A DNA stretch of 64,000 nt from positions 48,813 through 112,812 of the forward strand of contig VBWB01000010.1 of assembly GCA_006218045.1 (NCBI GenBank). Direction: 5' to 3'. This DNA comes from Stygiobacter sp. GTDB taxonomy: Bacteria > Pseudomonadota > Alphaproteobacteria > Rhodospirillales > Magnetospirillaceae. The position numbers and the translations under genes are program-made. Positions 9,113-20,457 of this stretch are shown in pieces. The notes beneath the pieces were generated by a model, which saw only the letters and a list, made by a program, of their open reading frames with translations, was not told the DNA's origin and did no database searches. Position 1 is the stretch's first letter. Each line of letters opens with the position of its first letter.

Positions 9113-12100
9113 TTGCTTCACACTGGTCAAACCTGGGCTGTGGGTCAAGTCGATGATGGGGGAAGGCGCGTAGTGGTTCATGGTGCGGTCAGAAGCTTGT
9201 TTCAGCTTCTGGGAGTTCTCGTCGTCGGTTTGCTGGTGATCGTGCCGGTGCTGCTGTGGCGTTTGTCCAGCGGTCCCGTTGTGCTGGATTTCCTGACACC
9301 GTATATCGAGGAAATCTTGGCCGCCCCGGATGGCGGCGTTTCCGTGCGCCTGGACACCACCGTTCTGGCCCTGGGCGCCAATAGCCGCACCTTGGAAATC
9401 CGGGCGCTGGGGGTCAACGCTTATGTGGGCGACAGCGCCCGGCCCATCGCCTCGGTGCCGGAAATCGCCCTGACCCTGTCGGGTCAGGCGCTGCTGAACG
9501 GCCAGTTGGCGCCGAAATCCATCACCTTGCTGCGCCCGCGTCTGCATCTGGTGCGCTCTGCCGACGGGCGTCTTCAGATGGATATCGGCGCCATTGAGGC
9601 CGAGACATCGGCACCGCCGACGGCCAATGCCGTCGACGCCTTGCTGGCGGCCCTGGTGGGCGAGCCCGATCCGTCCAAGCCGGGGCGGTCGTTGCAGCGC
9701 GCCGCCATCATCGACGCCGATTTGACGGTTGACGATCTTTATCTGAACACCACCTGGCAGGCCAAGGATGCCGATGTCGAGCTGCACCGGGTCGAAGGTG
9801 GTCTGGACGGCAGCGCCCATCTGGAATTCGACCTGGGCGGCGAAACCGGTATCGCCGACGGCAAGATAAGCTACCGCAAGGATGGCGACACGCTGGCGGC
9901 GGAAATCGAGGTGTCCGGCATTCGCCCGGCGGTCCTGGCTCGCCTGGGCGGGCCGCTGACCCAATTGCAGGCGCTGGATTTGCCGCTGGCCGGCATGGTC
10001 CGGGCCAAGGGCGATATCCGCGGCAAGGTGGACGAGGTGGCGTTTGAACTGGCTGGCGGTGCCGGCCTGTTCAGGCTGCCCGATCCGGTCAATATGCAGC
10101 GCAAGGTGGAGAGCGTCTCGCTGAAGGGGCGGGCCTTCGACGGCCTGAGCAAGGCACGGCTGGAGGAATTGCTGATCGATTTCGGCGGCCCGCGCCTGCG
10201 TCTGGCCGCCGAGGCCGAGGGGCTGGGCGGCGCCTCGACCCTGTTCCTGGAAGCCAGCCTGAACGATGTCCCCTTCGATGAATTGCCCGGCCTGTGGCCG
10301 GCCATCGCCGCGCCCAATCCGCGCGCATGGGTGGTCAGCAACCTGTCCAAGGGCATGGTCCGCGAGGCCCGCGCCACCTTGGCGGCGCGTTCGGCCTCGG
10401 GCCGCTTCGACGATCTGGTGGTCGACAGCCTGTCGGGGGAATTGCAGGGCGACGGCGTCCAGGTGGATTACCTGCACCCCATGCCGGTGGTGAAGAATGC
10501 CGCCGCCCGCGCTACGTTCGACACCTCGGCCTTCCGTCTCGACGTCCGGGGCGGCGAGGTCTACGGCCTGTCGCTGAAGGCCGGCCATATCGTGCTGTCG
10601 GGGCTTGATGCCGCCGATCAGTTCGCCGATATCGATCTGACCATCGCCGGTCCGGCCCGCGACGCCTTGATCCTGATCGACAACAAGCCGTTGCGCTATG
10701 CCACCGCCTTGGGCATCGATCCCAGTACGGTCGCCGGCGAGGGCGTCACCCGTCTGCGGCTGAAATTCCCACTGCTGAAGAATCTGCGCCTGGACGATTT
10801 GGAGGTGAAGGTCCATTCCTCGGTCAAGAAGGTGTTCCTGCCCAAGGTGGTGATGGGGCTGGACCTGACCCAGGGCGACCTGGAAATCGATGTCGACGCC
10901 AAGGGATTGGACGCCACCGGCCCCATCGTCCTGGGTTCCATTGCCGGCGATCTGAAATGGCGCGAGAATTTTTCCACCAAGGGCGTCGCCTTCCGCTCGC
11001 GCTACGAGGTCAAGGCTGCGTCCATCAGCGAGGACCAGCGCAAGCTGTTGCGGCTGGAAGGTCCGCCCTTCGTCGCGCCCTTCATGACCGGACCGGTGGC
11101 GGCCAACGTGGTGGCGACGCTTTATGGCGGCGGCAGGGGCGATATCGAGGCCAAGGTCGATCTGTCGCCCGCCTTCATGCGCCTGCCCGGATTGGGCTGG
11201 TACAAGCGCGACGGCACCACCGGCGGTGCCGACGTCTCGGTGCGGCTGGTCAATAACGAAATCGCCGCCATCCCACGTTTCTCGGTGGTTGCCGGTGATT
11301 TGCAGACCCGGGGCGCGGTGGCGTTCAGCGACGGCAGGCCGCGACGGGTGGAATTCGAGCGCCTGCGTTACGGTGGTCGCACCGATGTGGCCGGCACCCT
11401 GACCCTGCGGCCCAATGGCGGGCTGGATATCGTCGCCCGCGGCGACCAGTTCAACGCCGAACCGGTGGTGGGCGAGGAAGCCCCCATTCCCGGCGATCCG
11501 CCGTTGCCCGCCGGCCTTGACAAGCACCGCAAAAAGGCCGATCTGCCGCCCATGACCATTCAAGGCAGCGTCAAGACCGCCTGGCTGTCCAAGGACGGCA
11601 AACTTGCCGACGCCAGCGCCCATTTGCAGCGCGATTCCCAGGAATGGCGGCAGATGCAGGTCAAGGGCAAGGTCGGTGACGGCAAGACCTTTGACTTCGA
11701 CCTGCGCCAAAGCGGCCCCAATCGTCGGGCGGTCAAGGTGACGTCGGACGATGCCGGGGCGGTGCTGAAGGCTTTCGACAGCTACCAGCATATGGTATCG
11801 GGCAAGCTCGAGGTGAACGCCGCCTATGAAGACGACAAGGACGGTCAGCCTTTGGTCGGCACCATCAAGGTGGCCGATTACTACATCGTCAATGCCCCGG
11901 CCTTGGCCCGGCTGCTGACGGTGGCGGCGCTGTCGGGGATTTTGGATGTATTGCAGGATCAAGGCGTCGGGTTTTCCACCCTGGACGCCCCCTTTGTCCT
12001 GAAAGACGGTCTGTTGACCTTGAATGAGGCCCGTGCCTATGGCGCCGCCCTGGGCCTGACCGCCAAGGGCGAGCTGGATCTGGATGCCGGCCGCATGGCC

Positions 12101-12409
12101 CTGGAGGGCACGGTGGTGCCGGCCTATGCGCTTAATTCGGTGCTGGGCAATATCCCGGTGCTGGGCTGGCTGGTGACCGGCGGCGAAAAGGGCGGCGGGC
12201 TGGTGGCGTTCAATTATTCCATGCGCGGGCCGACGCAAGACCCCGACGTCATGGTCAACCCGCTATCGGCGCTGACGCCGGGCTTTTTGCGTAATCTGTT
12301 CAACATCTTCGATGACGGCTCGGAAACCGAGGCGCGCAAGCGGGCGCCGGAAAAACCGGTGGAAAAACCGGCGGAAAAACCAGTCGAAGCACCGCCGTTG
12401 CGGCAATGA
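9113..12409 (+). CDS. AsmA-like / DUF3971 (YhdP-type) large envelope protein
   Basis: About 1,080 aa, N-terminal TM (LLGVLVVGLLVIVPVLLWRL), repetitive beta-rich body, AsmA-like C-terminus (VLGNIPVLGWLVTGGEKGGGLVAFNYSMRGPTQDPDVMVNPLSALTPGFLRNLF). Real start may be GTG near 9173. Confidence 0.85.
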   Translation: MLHTGQTWAVGQVDDGGRRVVVHGAVRSLFQLLGVLVVGLLVIVPVLLWRLSSGPVVLDFLTPYIEEILAAPDGGVSVRLDTTVLALGANSRTLEIRALGVNAYVGDSARPIASVPEIALTLSGQALLNGQLAPKSITLLRPRLHLVRSADGRLQMDIGAIEAETSAPPTANAVDALLAALVGEPDPSKPGRSLQRAAIIDADLTVDDLYLNTTWQAKDADVELHRVEGGLDGSAHLEFDLGGETGIADGKISYRKDGDTLAAEIEVSGIRPAVLARLGGPLTQLQALDLPLAGMVRAKGDIRGKVDEVAFELAGGAGLFRLPDPVNMQRKVESVSLKGRAFDGLSKARLEELLIDFGGPRLRLAAEAEGLGGASTLFLEASLNDVPFDELPGLWPAIAAPNPRAWVVSNLSKGMVREARATLAARSASGRFDDLVVDSLSGELQGDGVQVDYLHPMPVVKNAAARATFDTSAFRLDVRGGEVYGLSLKAGHIVLSGLDAADQFADIDLTIAGPARDALILIDNKPLRYATALGIDPSTVAGEGVTRLRLKFPLLKNLRLDDLEVKVHSSVKKVFLPKVVMGLDLTQGDLEIDVDAKGLDATGPIVLGSIAGDLKWRENFSTKGVAFRSRYEVKAASISEDQRKLLRLEGPPFVAPFMTGPVAANVVATLYGGGRGDIEAKVDLSPAFMRLPGLGWYKRDGTTGGADVSVRLVNNEIAAIPRFSVVAGDLQTRGAVAFSDGRPRRVEFERLRYGGRTDVAGTLTLRPNGGLDIVARGDQFNAEPVVGEEAPIPGDPPLPAGLDKHRKKADLPPMTIQGSVKTAWLSKDGKLADASAHLQRDSQEWRQMQVKGKVGDGKTFDFDLRQSGPNRRAVKVTSDDAGAVLKAFDSYQHMVSGKLEVNAAYEDDKDGQPLVGTIKVADYYIVNAPALARLLTVAALSGILDVLQDQGVGFSTLDAPFVLKDGLLTLNEARAYGAALGLTAKGELDLDAGRMALEGTVVPAYALNSVLGNIPVLGWLVTGGEKGGGLVAFNYSMRGPTQDPDVMVNPLSALTPGFLRNLFNIFDDGSETEARKRAPEKPVEKPAEKPVEAPPLRQ

Positions 12410-12435
12410 AAAAGGCGCCGTTTCCGGCGCCTTTT
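12410..12435. terminator. Bidirectional intrinsic terminator
   Basis: AAAAGGCGCCG TTTC CGGCGCCTTTT between two converging genes (asmA-like and tyrS). Confidence 0.85.
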
Positions 12436-13701
12436 CTATTCCGGCTTGACCAGAACGTTGCGCTTTTTACCCGCCGTCAGCTTGATGACGCCATCCTTCA
12501 GCGCCTCGGCACCGATCAGCGCCGCCGGGTCGGTGAGCTGGGCATCGTTGACGCGGCCGCCGCCTTGTTGCAGCAGGCGGCGGGCCTCGCCGTTGGAGGT
12601 GGACAGGCCGGCACGCACGAACAGGGCGAAGGCGGGGATGCCGGCATTCAGGTCCGCCGCCGGGATGGCAATGGTCGGCAGGGTGTCGGCCAGCGCCCCT
12701 TCCTCGAAGGTCTTGCGCGCGGTTTCCGCCGCTTCGCGGGCGGCATCCTCGCCATGACACAGGCGGGTGACCTCACCCGCCAGCACCTTCTTGGCTTCGT
12801 TGATCTCGGCCCCTTGCAGAGCTTCCAGCCGGGTAATTTCTTCCAGCGGCAATTCAGTGTAGAGCTTGAGGAAGCGGCCCACATCGGCGTCTTCGGTGTT
12901 GCGCCAGTATTGCCAGAATTCCCACGCCGACAGCATGGCAGCATTCAGCCACACGGCGCCGCCCACGGTCTTGCCCATCTTGGCGCCCGAGCTGGTGGTC
13001 AAAAGCGGGCTGGTCAGGCCGAAAAGTTCGGCCTGATGCACGCGCCGGCCCAATTCGACGCCGTTGATGATGTTGCCCCACTGGTCGGATCCGCCCATCT
13101 GCAACACGCATTTGTGGCGGCTCCACAACTCGGCGAAGTCGTAGCCTTGCAGGATCATGTAGTTGAATTCCAGGAAGGTCAGCGGCTGTTCGCGTTCCAG
13201 CCGCAGCTTGACCGAATCGAAGGTCAGCATGCGGTTGATGGTGAAATGCTTGCCGTAATCGCGCAGGAAGGCGATGTAATTGAGCTGGTCCAGCCAGTCG
13301 GCGTTGTTGACCATCATGGCGTCGGTGGCGCCGTCGCCGAAAGTCAGGTATTTGGCGAAAACCTGCTTGATGCCGGCCATGTTGCGCGCGATGGCCGCGT
13401 CGTCCAGCATCTTGCGGGCTTCATCCTTGCCGGTGGGGTCGCCGATGCGGGTGGTGCCGCCGCCCATCAGCACGATGGGCTTGTTGCCGGTCTTCTGCCA
13501 CCACCTGAGCAGCATGATCTGCATCAGGCCGCCCACATGCAGCGATTCGGCGGTGCAGTCGAAGCCGATATATGCCGCCGCCGGACCTTGGGCCAAGCGC
13601 TTGTCCAGCGCCTCCAGATCGGTGCATTGATGCATGTAGCCGCGTTCGGCGACGACGCGCAGGAATTCGGAGCGGGCGGTGGTCATGGCGGTATCGATCA
13701 T
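12436..13701 (-). CDS. tyrS: Tyrosyl-tRNA synthetase
   Basis: [20 protein letters not shown] (class I signature), [17 protein letters not shown]-terminal S4 domain. Confidence 0.97.
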   Translation of the reverse strand: MIDTAMTTARSEFLRVVAERGYMHQCTDLEALDKRLAQGPAAAYIGFDCTAESLHVGGLMQIMLLRWWQKTGNKPIVLMGGGTTRIGDPTGKDEARKMLDDAAIARNMAGIKQVFAKYLTFGDGATDAMMVNNADWLDQLNYIAFLRDYGKHFTINRMLTFDSVKLRLEREQPLTFLEFNYMILQGYDFAELWSRHKCVLQMGGSDQWGNIINGVELGRRVHQAELFGLTSPLLTTSSGAKMGKTVGGAVWLNAAMLSAWEFWQYWRNTEDADVGRFLKLYTELPLEEITRLEALQGAEINEAKKVLAGEVTRLCHGEDAAREAAETARKTFEEGALADTLPTIAIPAADLNAGIPAFALFVRAGLSTSNGEARRLLQQGGGRVNDAQLTDPAALIGAEALKDGVIKLTAGKKRNVLVKPE

Positions 13702-13776
13702 TCGGTTGCTTGAACAAAGAGAGCCCGTTTAGCACAATCGCTGCCGGGCAACAATCGGCGCAAAGGCGCATCCTTC

Positions 13777-14850
13777 ATGCACATGCTGGCTCTGGGTCTG
13801 ATGAGCGGTACCTCGCTCGACGGTATTGACGCTGCCCTGGTGGAAACCGATGGCGAGAGGGTGAGGGCCACCGGCGCGGCCCTGACCGTTCCCTATGACG
13901 ACGATCTGCGCCGGGATTTGCGGTCTGTGCTGGGCGGCACCGGTCCGGTGGCCGAGGTGGAACGGCGTTTGACCCTGGCCCATGCCCAGGCGGTCGACCG
14001 CCTGTTGGACCAAGCCGGCATCGATGCCGGGCGGGTTGGCGTGATCGGCTTTCACGGCCATACCATCCTGCACCGGCCCGAGCAGCGCCGCACCTGGCAG
14101 ATCGGCGATGGGGCCTTGCTGGCGCGGCTGACCGCTATCCGCGTCGTCAACGATTTCCGCAGTGATGATGTGGCGGCGGGCGGGCAGGGGGCGCCGCTGG
14201 TGCCGGTCTATCATGCCGCCCTGGCGCAAGGGCTGAGCGCACCCTTGGCGGTGCTCAATCTGGGCGGCGTCGGCAATGTCACCTGGATCGGCGCGGACGG
14301 AACCTTGCTGGCCTTCGACACCGGGCCGGGCAATGCCCTGATCGATGATTGGGCGTTGACCCATACCGGGCGCCCGGTGGATGCGGGCGGCGCCCTGGCT
14401 GCCGCCGGCATCGTCGATGGGGCGGCGGTGGATCGCTTCGCCCGCCATGATTATTTTTCGGCCATCCCGCCCAAATCCCTGGACCGTGACGATTTCCAGG
14501 CCGTGGCGGCGCAATTGGTGGCGGGCAAGGGAACAGCGGACGGCGCCGCTACCCTGACCGCCTTCACAATCCGCGCCGTGGCGGCGGCGGCTCAGCATTT
14601 CCCCGCCCCGGTGTCGCGCTGGCTGGTCTGCGGCGGCGGGCGGCATAATCCGGTGCTGATGCGCATGCTGGCCGCCCAATTGGCGGCCCCGGTCGCCCCG
14701 GTCGAGGCGGTGGGCTGGGACGGCGATGCCCTGGAGGCCCAGGCCTTCGCCTTTCTGGCGGTGCGCTCGTTGCGTGGCTTGCCCTTGACGTTTCCCGGCA
14801 CCACCGGGGTGCCGCACCCCCTGACCGGCGGGCGGGTAACCGTTTTCTAA
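13777..14850 (+). CDS. anmK: Anhydro-N-acetylmuramic acid kinase
   Basis: LGLMSGTSLDGIDAALVETDG, GFHGHTILHRPEQRRTWQIGDGALLA, NLGGVGNVTWIG, CGGGRHNPVLM. Confidence 0.95.
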   Translation: MHMLALGLMSGTSLDGIDAALVETDGERVRATGAALTVPYDDDLRRDLRSVLGGTGPVAEVERRLTLAHAQAVDRLLDQAGIDAGRVGVIGFHGHTILHRPEQRRTWQIGDGALLARLTAIRVVNDFRSDDVAAGGQGAPLVPVYHAALAQGLSAPLAVLNLGGVGNVTWIGADGTLLAFDTGPGNALIDDWALTHTGRPVDAGGALAAAGIVDGAAVDRFARHDYFSAIPPKSLDRDDFQAVAAQLVAGKGTADGAATLTAFTIRAVAAAAQHFPAPVSRWLVCGGGRHNPVLMRMLAAQLAAPVAPVEAVGWDGDALEAQAFAFLAVRSLRGLPLTFPGTTGVPHPLTGGRVTVF

Positions 14851-14892
14851 CCGGAATCGGGTTAGATGAGGGCGGTATCAAGGAGATTGGTC

Positions 14893-15210
14893 ATGAAGCG
14901 CATCTTGTTCGCCACAGCGATGATGATGATGGCGGTAGCGGCACCGGCCCGGGCCGATCAGGTCAGCGCCATCGCGGCGGCGCGCCAGCAGCCGCGGGTG
15001 GTCGATGTCAGTGTCGACACCCAGGGCAACATGTATGTGTTGGTCAAGGCCGAGACTCTGTCCTGGCCGCAATATGCCGCCTTCATGTGCAAGGTGGTGG
15101 CCCCGCACAAGGCCCGCATCTTCCGTGTCCGCGTCATCGAATTGACCAAGGCGGCGCGAACCCAGCCGGCGGCTAAATGGGACCGGCTGGGCGAAGCCTC
15201 ATGCGGGTGA
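14893..15210 (+). CDS. Hypothetical secreted protein
   Basis: Signal peptide MKRILFATAMMMMAVAAPARA; RBS AAGGAG upstream of ATG 14893. Confidence 0.65.
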   Translation: MKRILFATAMMMMAVAAPARADQVSAIAAARQQPRVVDVSVDTQGNMYVLVKAETLSWPQYAAFMCKVVAPHKARIFRVRVIELTKAARTQPAAKWDRLGEASCG

Positions 15211-15921
15211 GGAGCCATCCTCGAAGGACGAGGTGTCGCGCTTGGGCCGCTGGCCGCCCAGCGCCCGCCCGGTAGAGATGAAATAGGTCATCTCGGCGAT
15301 GTTGGTGGCGTGGTCGCCGACCCGTTCGATGTTCTTGGCGATGAACATCAGATGCGAGCAGGCGGTGATGGTGCGCGGGTCTTCCATCATATAGGTCAGG
15401 ATCTCGCGGAACAGGCTGGAATACAGATCGTCCACTTCCTGGTCCCGCGACCGTACCGCCAAGGCGCGCTCGGCGTCGTGGGCCAAGAAGGCGTCCAGAA
15501 CTTCGTTCAGCAATTCCGCCACCAGTCGGCCCATGCGCACCAGCGACCGCATGGGGGCGACCGGGGGCATCTGGTTGAGCACCAGCGACCGTTTGGCGGC
15601 GTTGGCGGCGTGGTCGGCGATGCGTTCGATGTCGCCGGCGGCCTTCAACGTTGAAATCACCATGCGCAGGTCGTCGGCGACGGGAGCCCGCAGCGCCAGC
15701 AGGCGCACGGTCTGCTCATTGATGAAATGCTCGCATTCATCCACCTTGGGGTCTTCGTTCATCACCTTGGTGGCGATGTCGGAATCGCGCTTGTCCAAGG
15801 CTTCGATCGCGGCGGCCAACTGTACTTCGGTCAGTCCGGCCATGCGGGCCAGGGCGTCGTGCAGAAGCTTCAGTTCGTCGTCATAGGATTTGACGATGTG
15901 CTGGTCGCCGATGGTGGGCAT
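15199..15921 (-). CDS. phoU: Phosphate transport system regulator PhoU
   Basis: KSYDDELKLLHDALARMAGLTEVQL, ERIADHAANAAKRS, NIERVGDHATNIAEMTYFI. Confidence 0.95.
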   Translation of the reverse strand: MPTIGDQHIVKSYDDELKLLHDALARMAGLTEVQLAAAIEALDKRDSDIATKVMNEDPKVDECEHFINEQTVRLLALRAPVADDLRMVISTLKAAGDIERIADHAANAAKRSLVLNQMPPVAPMRSLVRMGRLVAELLNEVLDAFLAHDAERALAVRSRDQEVDDLYSSLFREILTYMMEDPRTITACSHLMFIAKNIERVGDHATNIAEMTYFISTGRALGGQRPKRDTSSFEDGSSPA

Positions 15922-15934
15922 GGGTGTTCTCCGA

Positions 15935-16735
<801 letters not shown>

Positions 16736-16801
16736 CCGTGTCAGTCAAAGGCAGGGCTGGTATAGCGGCAGCAAGGCCCAAGGCAATGTGAAAGTTCAGT
16801 G

Positions 16802-19800
16802 TCAGTTGTCCAGCAGAGCATGCACCGAATTGCGCCGGGGTTGCCACAACCCTCTTTCGATGGCTTCGCGCAGGCGGGCGCGGATTTCCTGCAAGGCGGC
16901 GGGATTGTTGCGCTGCAAGAAATCGCGCACCTCGTCGTCGCCCAGATAGGCGTCGGCGATCAGGTCGAAATGGTGATTCTTGACCGCGTCGGTGGTGGCG
17001 GCGAAGGCGAACAGATAATCCACCGTGGCGGCCATCTCGAAGGCGCCCTTGTAGCCGTGGCGCATCACCCCTTTGATCCATTTGGGATTGACGGCGCGGG
17101 CGCGCACCACGCGGGCGATTTCTTCGCCCAAACTGCGGATGCGCGGCGATTCGGGGCGCGAATGGTCGGGGTGATAGATGGCGGGGGCCTTGCCCGAGGC
17201 GTGCTTGACCGCCGCCGCCATACCACCCTCGAACTGATAATAATCGTCCGAATCCAGCAGATCGTGTTCGCGGTTGTCCTGGTTCTGCACCACCGCTTCC
17301 ACCTGCGACAGCCGTTCGTGGAACAGGTCGCGGGCGTCGCTGCCCTCGGCGCCGTTGCCATAGGCCCAGCCGCCCCAGGCCAGGTAAGCCTGTGCCAGAT
17401 CGCCTTCGTCGGTCCAGCCGCCTTCGTCGATCAGCGCTTGCAAGCCGGCGCCGTAGGCCCCGGGCTTGGAGCCGAACACCCGGGCCGCCGCCTGGATGCC
17501 CAGGCGCGGGGTGTCGGCGCGGACGCGGGCGGCCAGCGGGTTGACGCCGTCGTCCTCGTCCAGGGCGGCGACGGCGCGCACGGCGGAATCGAACAGGTTG
17601 ATCAGATCGGGGAAGGCATCGCGGAAAAAGCCAGACACCCTGAGCGTCACATCCACGCGCGGGCGATCCAGCACGGTCTGCGGCAGGATTTCAAAGCCGG
17701 TGACCCGGCGTGAGGCGGCATCCCAGGTCGGGCGTGCCCCCAGCAGGGCCAGTCCCTGGGCGATGTCGTCGCCGCCGGTGCGCATATTGCTGGTGCCCCA
17801 GGCGGTCACCGCCATGGCCCGCGGCCAATCGCCGTTGTCCTGCAAATAGCGCTCGACCAGCAATTGCGCCGATTTCCACCCCAGCAGCCACGCCGCCGGC
17901 GTCGGCACCACGCGGGTATCGACGGAATAGAAATTGCGCCCGGTGGGCAGCACGTCGGGCCGGCCCCTGGTCGGCGCCCCCGATGGGCCGGGGGCGACGA
18001 AACGGCCATCGAGACCGCGCAGCAGGCCGTTGATTTCGGCATCACCGCAACCGTCGACGGCGGGGGCCAGACGGGTGTGGATATAGTCCAGCACCGCCCG
18101 GGTTTGCGTCCAGCCGGCATCGGGGGCTTGCCCGGCCACCAGGGCGCGGGCCAAGTTCTCCAGCCGCTCCACCGTGTCGCCGTTGCTGCGCCAGATGTCG
18201 CCAGCCAGGATGTCCGGACGCGGGCCGGACCACGGATCGCCCAGCACGCAATCGAGCGGGTCGAAGCCCAGGGCCAAATCGGCGGCCAGGGCGCGCAGCA
18301 ATGATTGCTGACCCGGCTGCGCCCCATGCCCGAGGCGGGCCAGGGCGACCAGCAGGTCGATGCGCTGGTCACCCTGGGGGCTGACGCCGAAGACGTGCAG
18401 GCCGTCGCGGATCTGCAATTCCTTCAGTTCGCACAGATGGTTGTCCAACTTGGCCAGGGCATCGTCGGCATCGTCACCGGGTTTGATCCCCAGATCGGCA
18501 TCCAGGCCGGCACTGGCGGTCAGGCTCAGGATGTCCTTGCGCAGAATGGCCAGGCGGCGCGGATCGACGCCCGCCGCCTCGTAATATTCGTCCACCAGCC
18601 GTTCAAGCTCGGCCAGCGGGCCATAGCTTTCCGCCCGCGTCAACGGCGGCGTCAGATGGTCGATGATCACCGCCGCCGCCCGGCGCTTGGCCTGGGTGCC
18701 TTCGCCCGGATCGTTGACGATGAACGGGTAGAGATTGGGCAGCGGCCCCAGGCAGGCCTCGGGGTAGCAGTTGGACGACAGGGCCAGCGACTTGCCCGGC
18801 AGCCATTCCAGATTGCCGTGCTTGCCCATGTGGATGACGGCGTCGGCGCGGAAGTGTTCGCGCATCCAGGCGTGGAAGGCCAGATAATTGTGCGGCGGCA
18901 CCAGATCGGGGTCGTGATAGGACTTGGCCGGATCGATGTTGTAGCCGCGTGCCGGCTGGATACCCACCGCCACCTTGCCCAACACCAGGACGGGCAGCAG
19001 GAACTTGCCGCAGCTCAGTTCCCCCGCGCGGAAGAACGGGTCGCTTTCCGGCGCCCCCCAACGCTCGCCCACCGCCTGTTGCACCGGCGTGGGCAGGGAA
19101 TGGAAAAACGCCAGATAATCGGGCAGGGCGAGGCTTTCGCGCTGTTGCCGGTCATCCAGCCGCCGCCAATCGTTGGTCGCACCTTGTTGCAGCAGGTCCA
19201 GCAGATGATTGCCGTCGGCGGGCAGGGTGTCGATGCCATAGCCGGCTTCGTCCATGGCCCGCAGCACCTGGATGGTGCCCGCCGGGGTGTCCAGGCCGAC
19301 GCCGTTGCCCAGGCGTCCGTCGCGGTTGGGGTAATTGGCCAGAACCACCATCACCCGCCGCTGGGGCGGGGTTTTGCGCCGCAATCTGGCCCAATTGGCG
19401 GCCAGGGCGGCGGCAAAGGCGACGCGGTCGGCCTCCGGCTGATGGCGGGCGAGATCGCATTGGGTGAGGTCGTCGCGGCTGGCCGCCTTGAACGATACGG
19501 CGCGGGCGAGGATGCGGCCATCCACCTCGGGCAGGGCCACGTTCATGGCGATGTCCTTCGGCCCCAGGCCGGTATTGCCGTTTTGCCAGGTCTGGCGGTC
19601 GCAGCCGGCCAGCACCACCTGCAATACCGGGCAATCGGCGGCGGCCAGCGGTGAATCCTCGGGCTTGCCGGGGGTGGCGACGGCGAAACCGGTGGCGTTG
19701 ACGATGATGTCGGGGCGCATGCGCCCCAACAACCCTTCGACCATCGCCGCCGAGGCAGTATCCTTCAGCGATTGCACATGGATGGCCGCCGCGTTCAGGC

Positions 19801-20452
19801 CGCGCTCGCGCAAACCGGCCAGCAGCGCATCGACGGGGGCGGTGTCGCCGGCCAGCACCTGGGCGCGGTAGAAGACGATGACGGCGCTGGGCTTGGCCTG
19901 GTCCCAATCCTGCTGCCAATCCAGCGACGGATAGGGGCCGGCGGCGGGTAGCGGCTTGGGCTCCAGCCAGTCATCCCGGTTGTCGGCCCACCGGATCAGG
20001 CTGTCCATGTTGGCGGGACCGCCCTGGATCAGCCAGCGCCATACCCGGTCGAGATCGCGACGGTCCAAGGTGGACAGCGCCATCAAATCCGGGTCGGGTT
20101 TGTCGTCGCCGGGCAACAGCGCCAGAACGATGCCCTTGCGCCGGCAGGTGGCCGCGATCTGCTCGATACCATAAGGCCAATAGGATCGACCGCCCAGCAG
20201 GCGGATGATCACCAGCCGGGCATGGGCAATCACCTGATCGACGTAAAGGTCCACCGACATGTGGTGGTCGAGGCGCAGCAGATTGGCCAGCCGCAGGGCG
20301 AACGGCGCCCCCCGCTGTCCGTGGGCGGCGGCGATGGCCGACAATTCGGTGTCGGCGGCGGACAGCATCACCACCGCGCCGGGACTTTGCCCCAGATCGA
20401 CGGCTTCGGCGCCGTCGGTGATGCTGCCGGGCTGGGCGGCCAGAAGGTGCAT
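16802..20452 (-). CDS. cobN: Cobaltochelatase subunit CobN
   Basis: 1216 aa; IHMGKHGNLEWLPGKSLALSSNCYPE, PTGRNFYSVDTRVVPT, VTAWGTSNMRTGGDDIAQGLALLG. Confidence 0.96.
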   Translation of the reverse strand: MHLLAAQPGSITDGAEAVDLGQSPGAVVMLSAADTELSAIAAAHGQRGAPFALRLANLLRLDHHMSVDLYVDQVIAHARLVIIRLLGGRSYWPYGIEQIAATCRRKGIVLALLPGDDKPDPDLMALSTLDRRDLDRVWRWLIQGGPANMDSLIRWADNRDDWLEPKPLPAAGPYPSLDWQQDWDQAKPSAVIVFYRAQVLAGDTAPVDALLAGLRERGLNAAAIHVQSLKDTASAAMVEGLLGRMRPDIIVNATGFAVATPGKPEDSPLAAADCPVLQVVLAGCDRQTWQNGNTGLGPKDIAMNVALPEVDGRILARAVSFKAASRDDLTQCDLARHQPEADRVAFAAALAANWARLRRKTPPQRRVMVVLANYPNRDGRLGNGVGLDTPAGTIQVLRAMDEAGYGIDTLPADGNHLLDLLQQGATNDWRRLDDRQQRESLALPDYLAFFHSLPTPVQQAVGERWGAPESDPFFRAGELSCGKFLLPVLVLGKVAVGIQPARGYNIDPAKSYHDPDLVPPHNYLAFHAWMREHFRADAVIHMGKHGNLEWLPGKSLALSSNCYPEACLGPLPNLYPFIVNDPGEGTQAKRRAAAVIIDHLTPPLTRAESYGPLAELERLVDEYYEAAGVDPRRLAILRKDILSLTASAGLDADLGIKPGDDADDALAKLDNHLCELKELQIRDGLHVFGVSPQGDQRIDLLVALARLGHGAQPGQQSLLRALAADLALGFDPLDCVLGDPWSGPRPDILAGDIWRSNGDTVERLENLARALVAGQAPDAGWTQTRAVLDYIHTRLAPAVDGCGDAEINGLLRGLDGRFVAPGPSGAPTRGRPDVLPTGRNFYSVDTRVVPTPAAWLLGWKSAQLLVERYLQDNGDWPRAMAVTAWGTSNMRTGGDDIAQGLALLGARPTWDAASRRVTGFEILPQTVLDRPRVDVTLRVSGFFRDAFPDLINLFDSAVRAVAALDEDDGVNPLAARVRADTPRLGIQAAARVFGSKPGAYGAGLQALIDEGGWTDEGDLAQAYLAWGGWAYGNGAEGSDARDLFHERLSQVEAVVQNQDNREHDLLDSDDYYQFEGGMAAAVKHASGKAPAIYHPDHSRPESPRIRSLGEEIARVVRARAVNPKWIKGVMRHGYKGAFEMAATVDYLFAFAATTDAVKNHHFDLIADAYLGDDEVRDFLQRNNPAALQEIRARLREAIERGLWQPRRNSVHALLDN

Positions 20453-20457
20453 TCAGG

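Noticed and set aside
9098-12238. The 2034-aa minus-strand ORF extending upstream of glnE
   Set aside because: The upstream ~1,000 codons are antisense to the AsmA-like gene, with compositionally biased Gln/Gly/His-rich text typical of spurious GC-rich antisense frames; real glnE starts near 9097.
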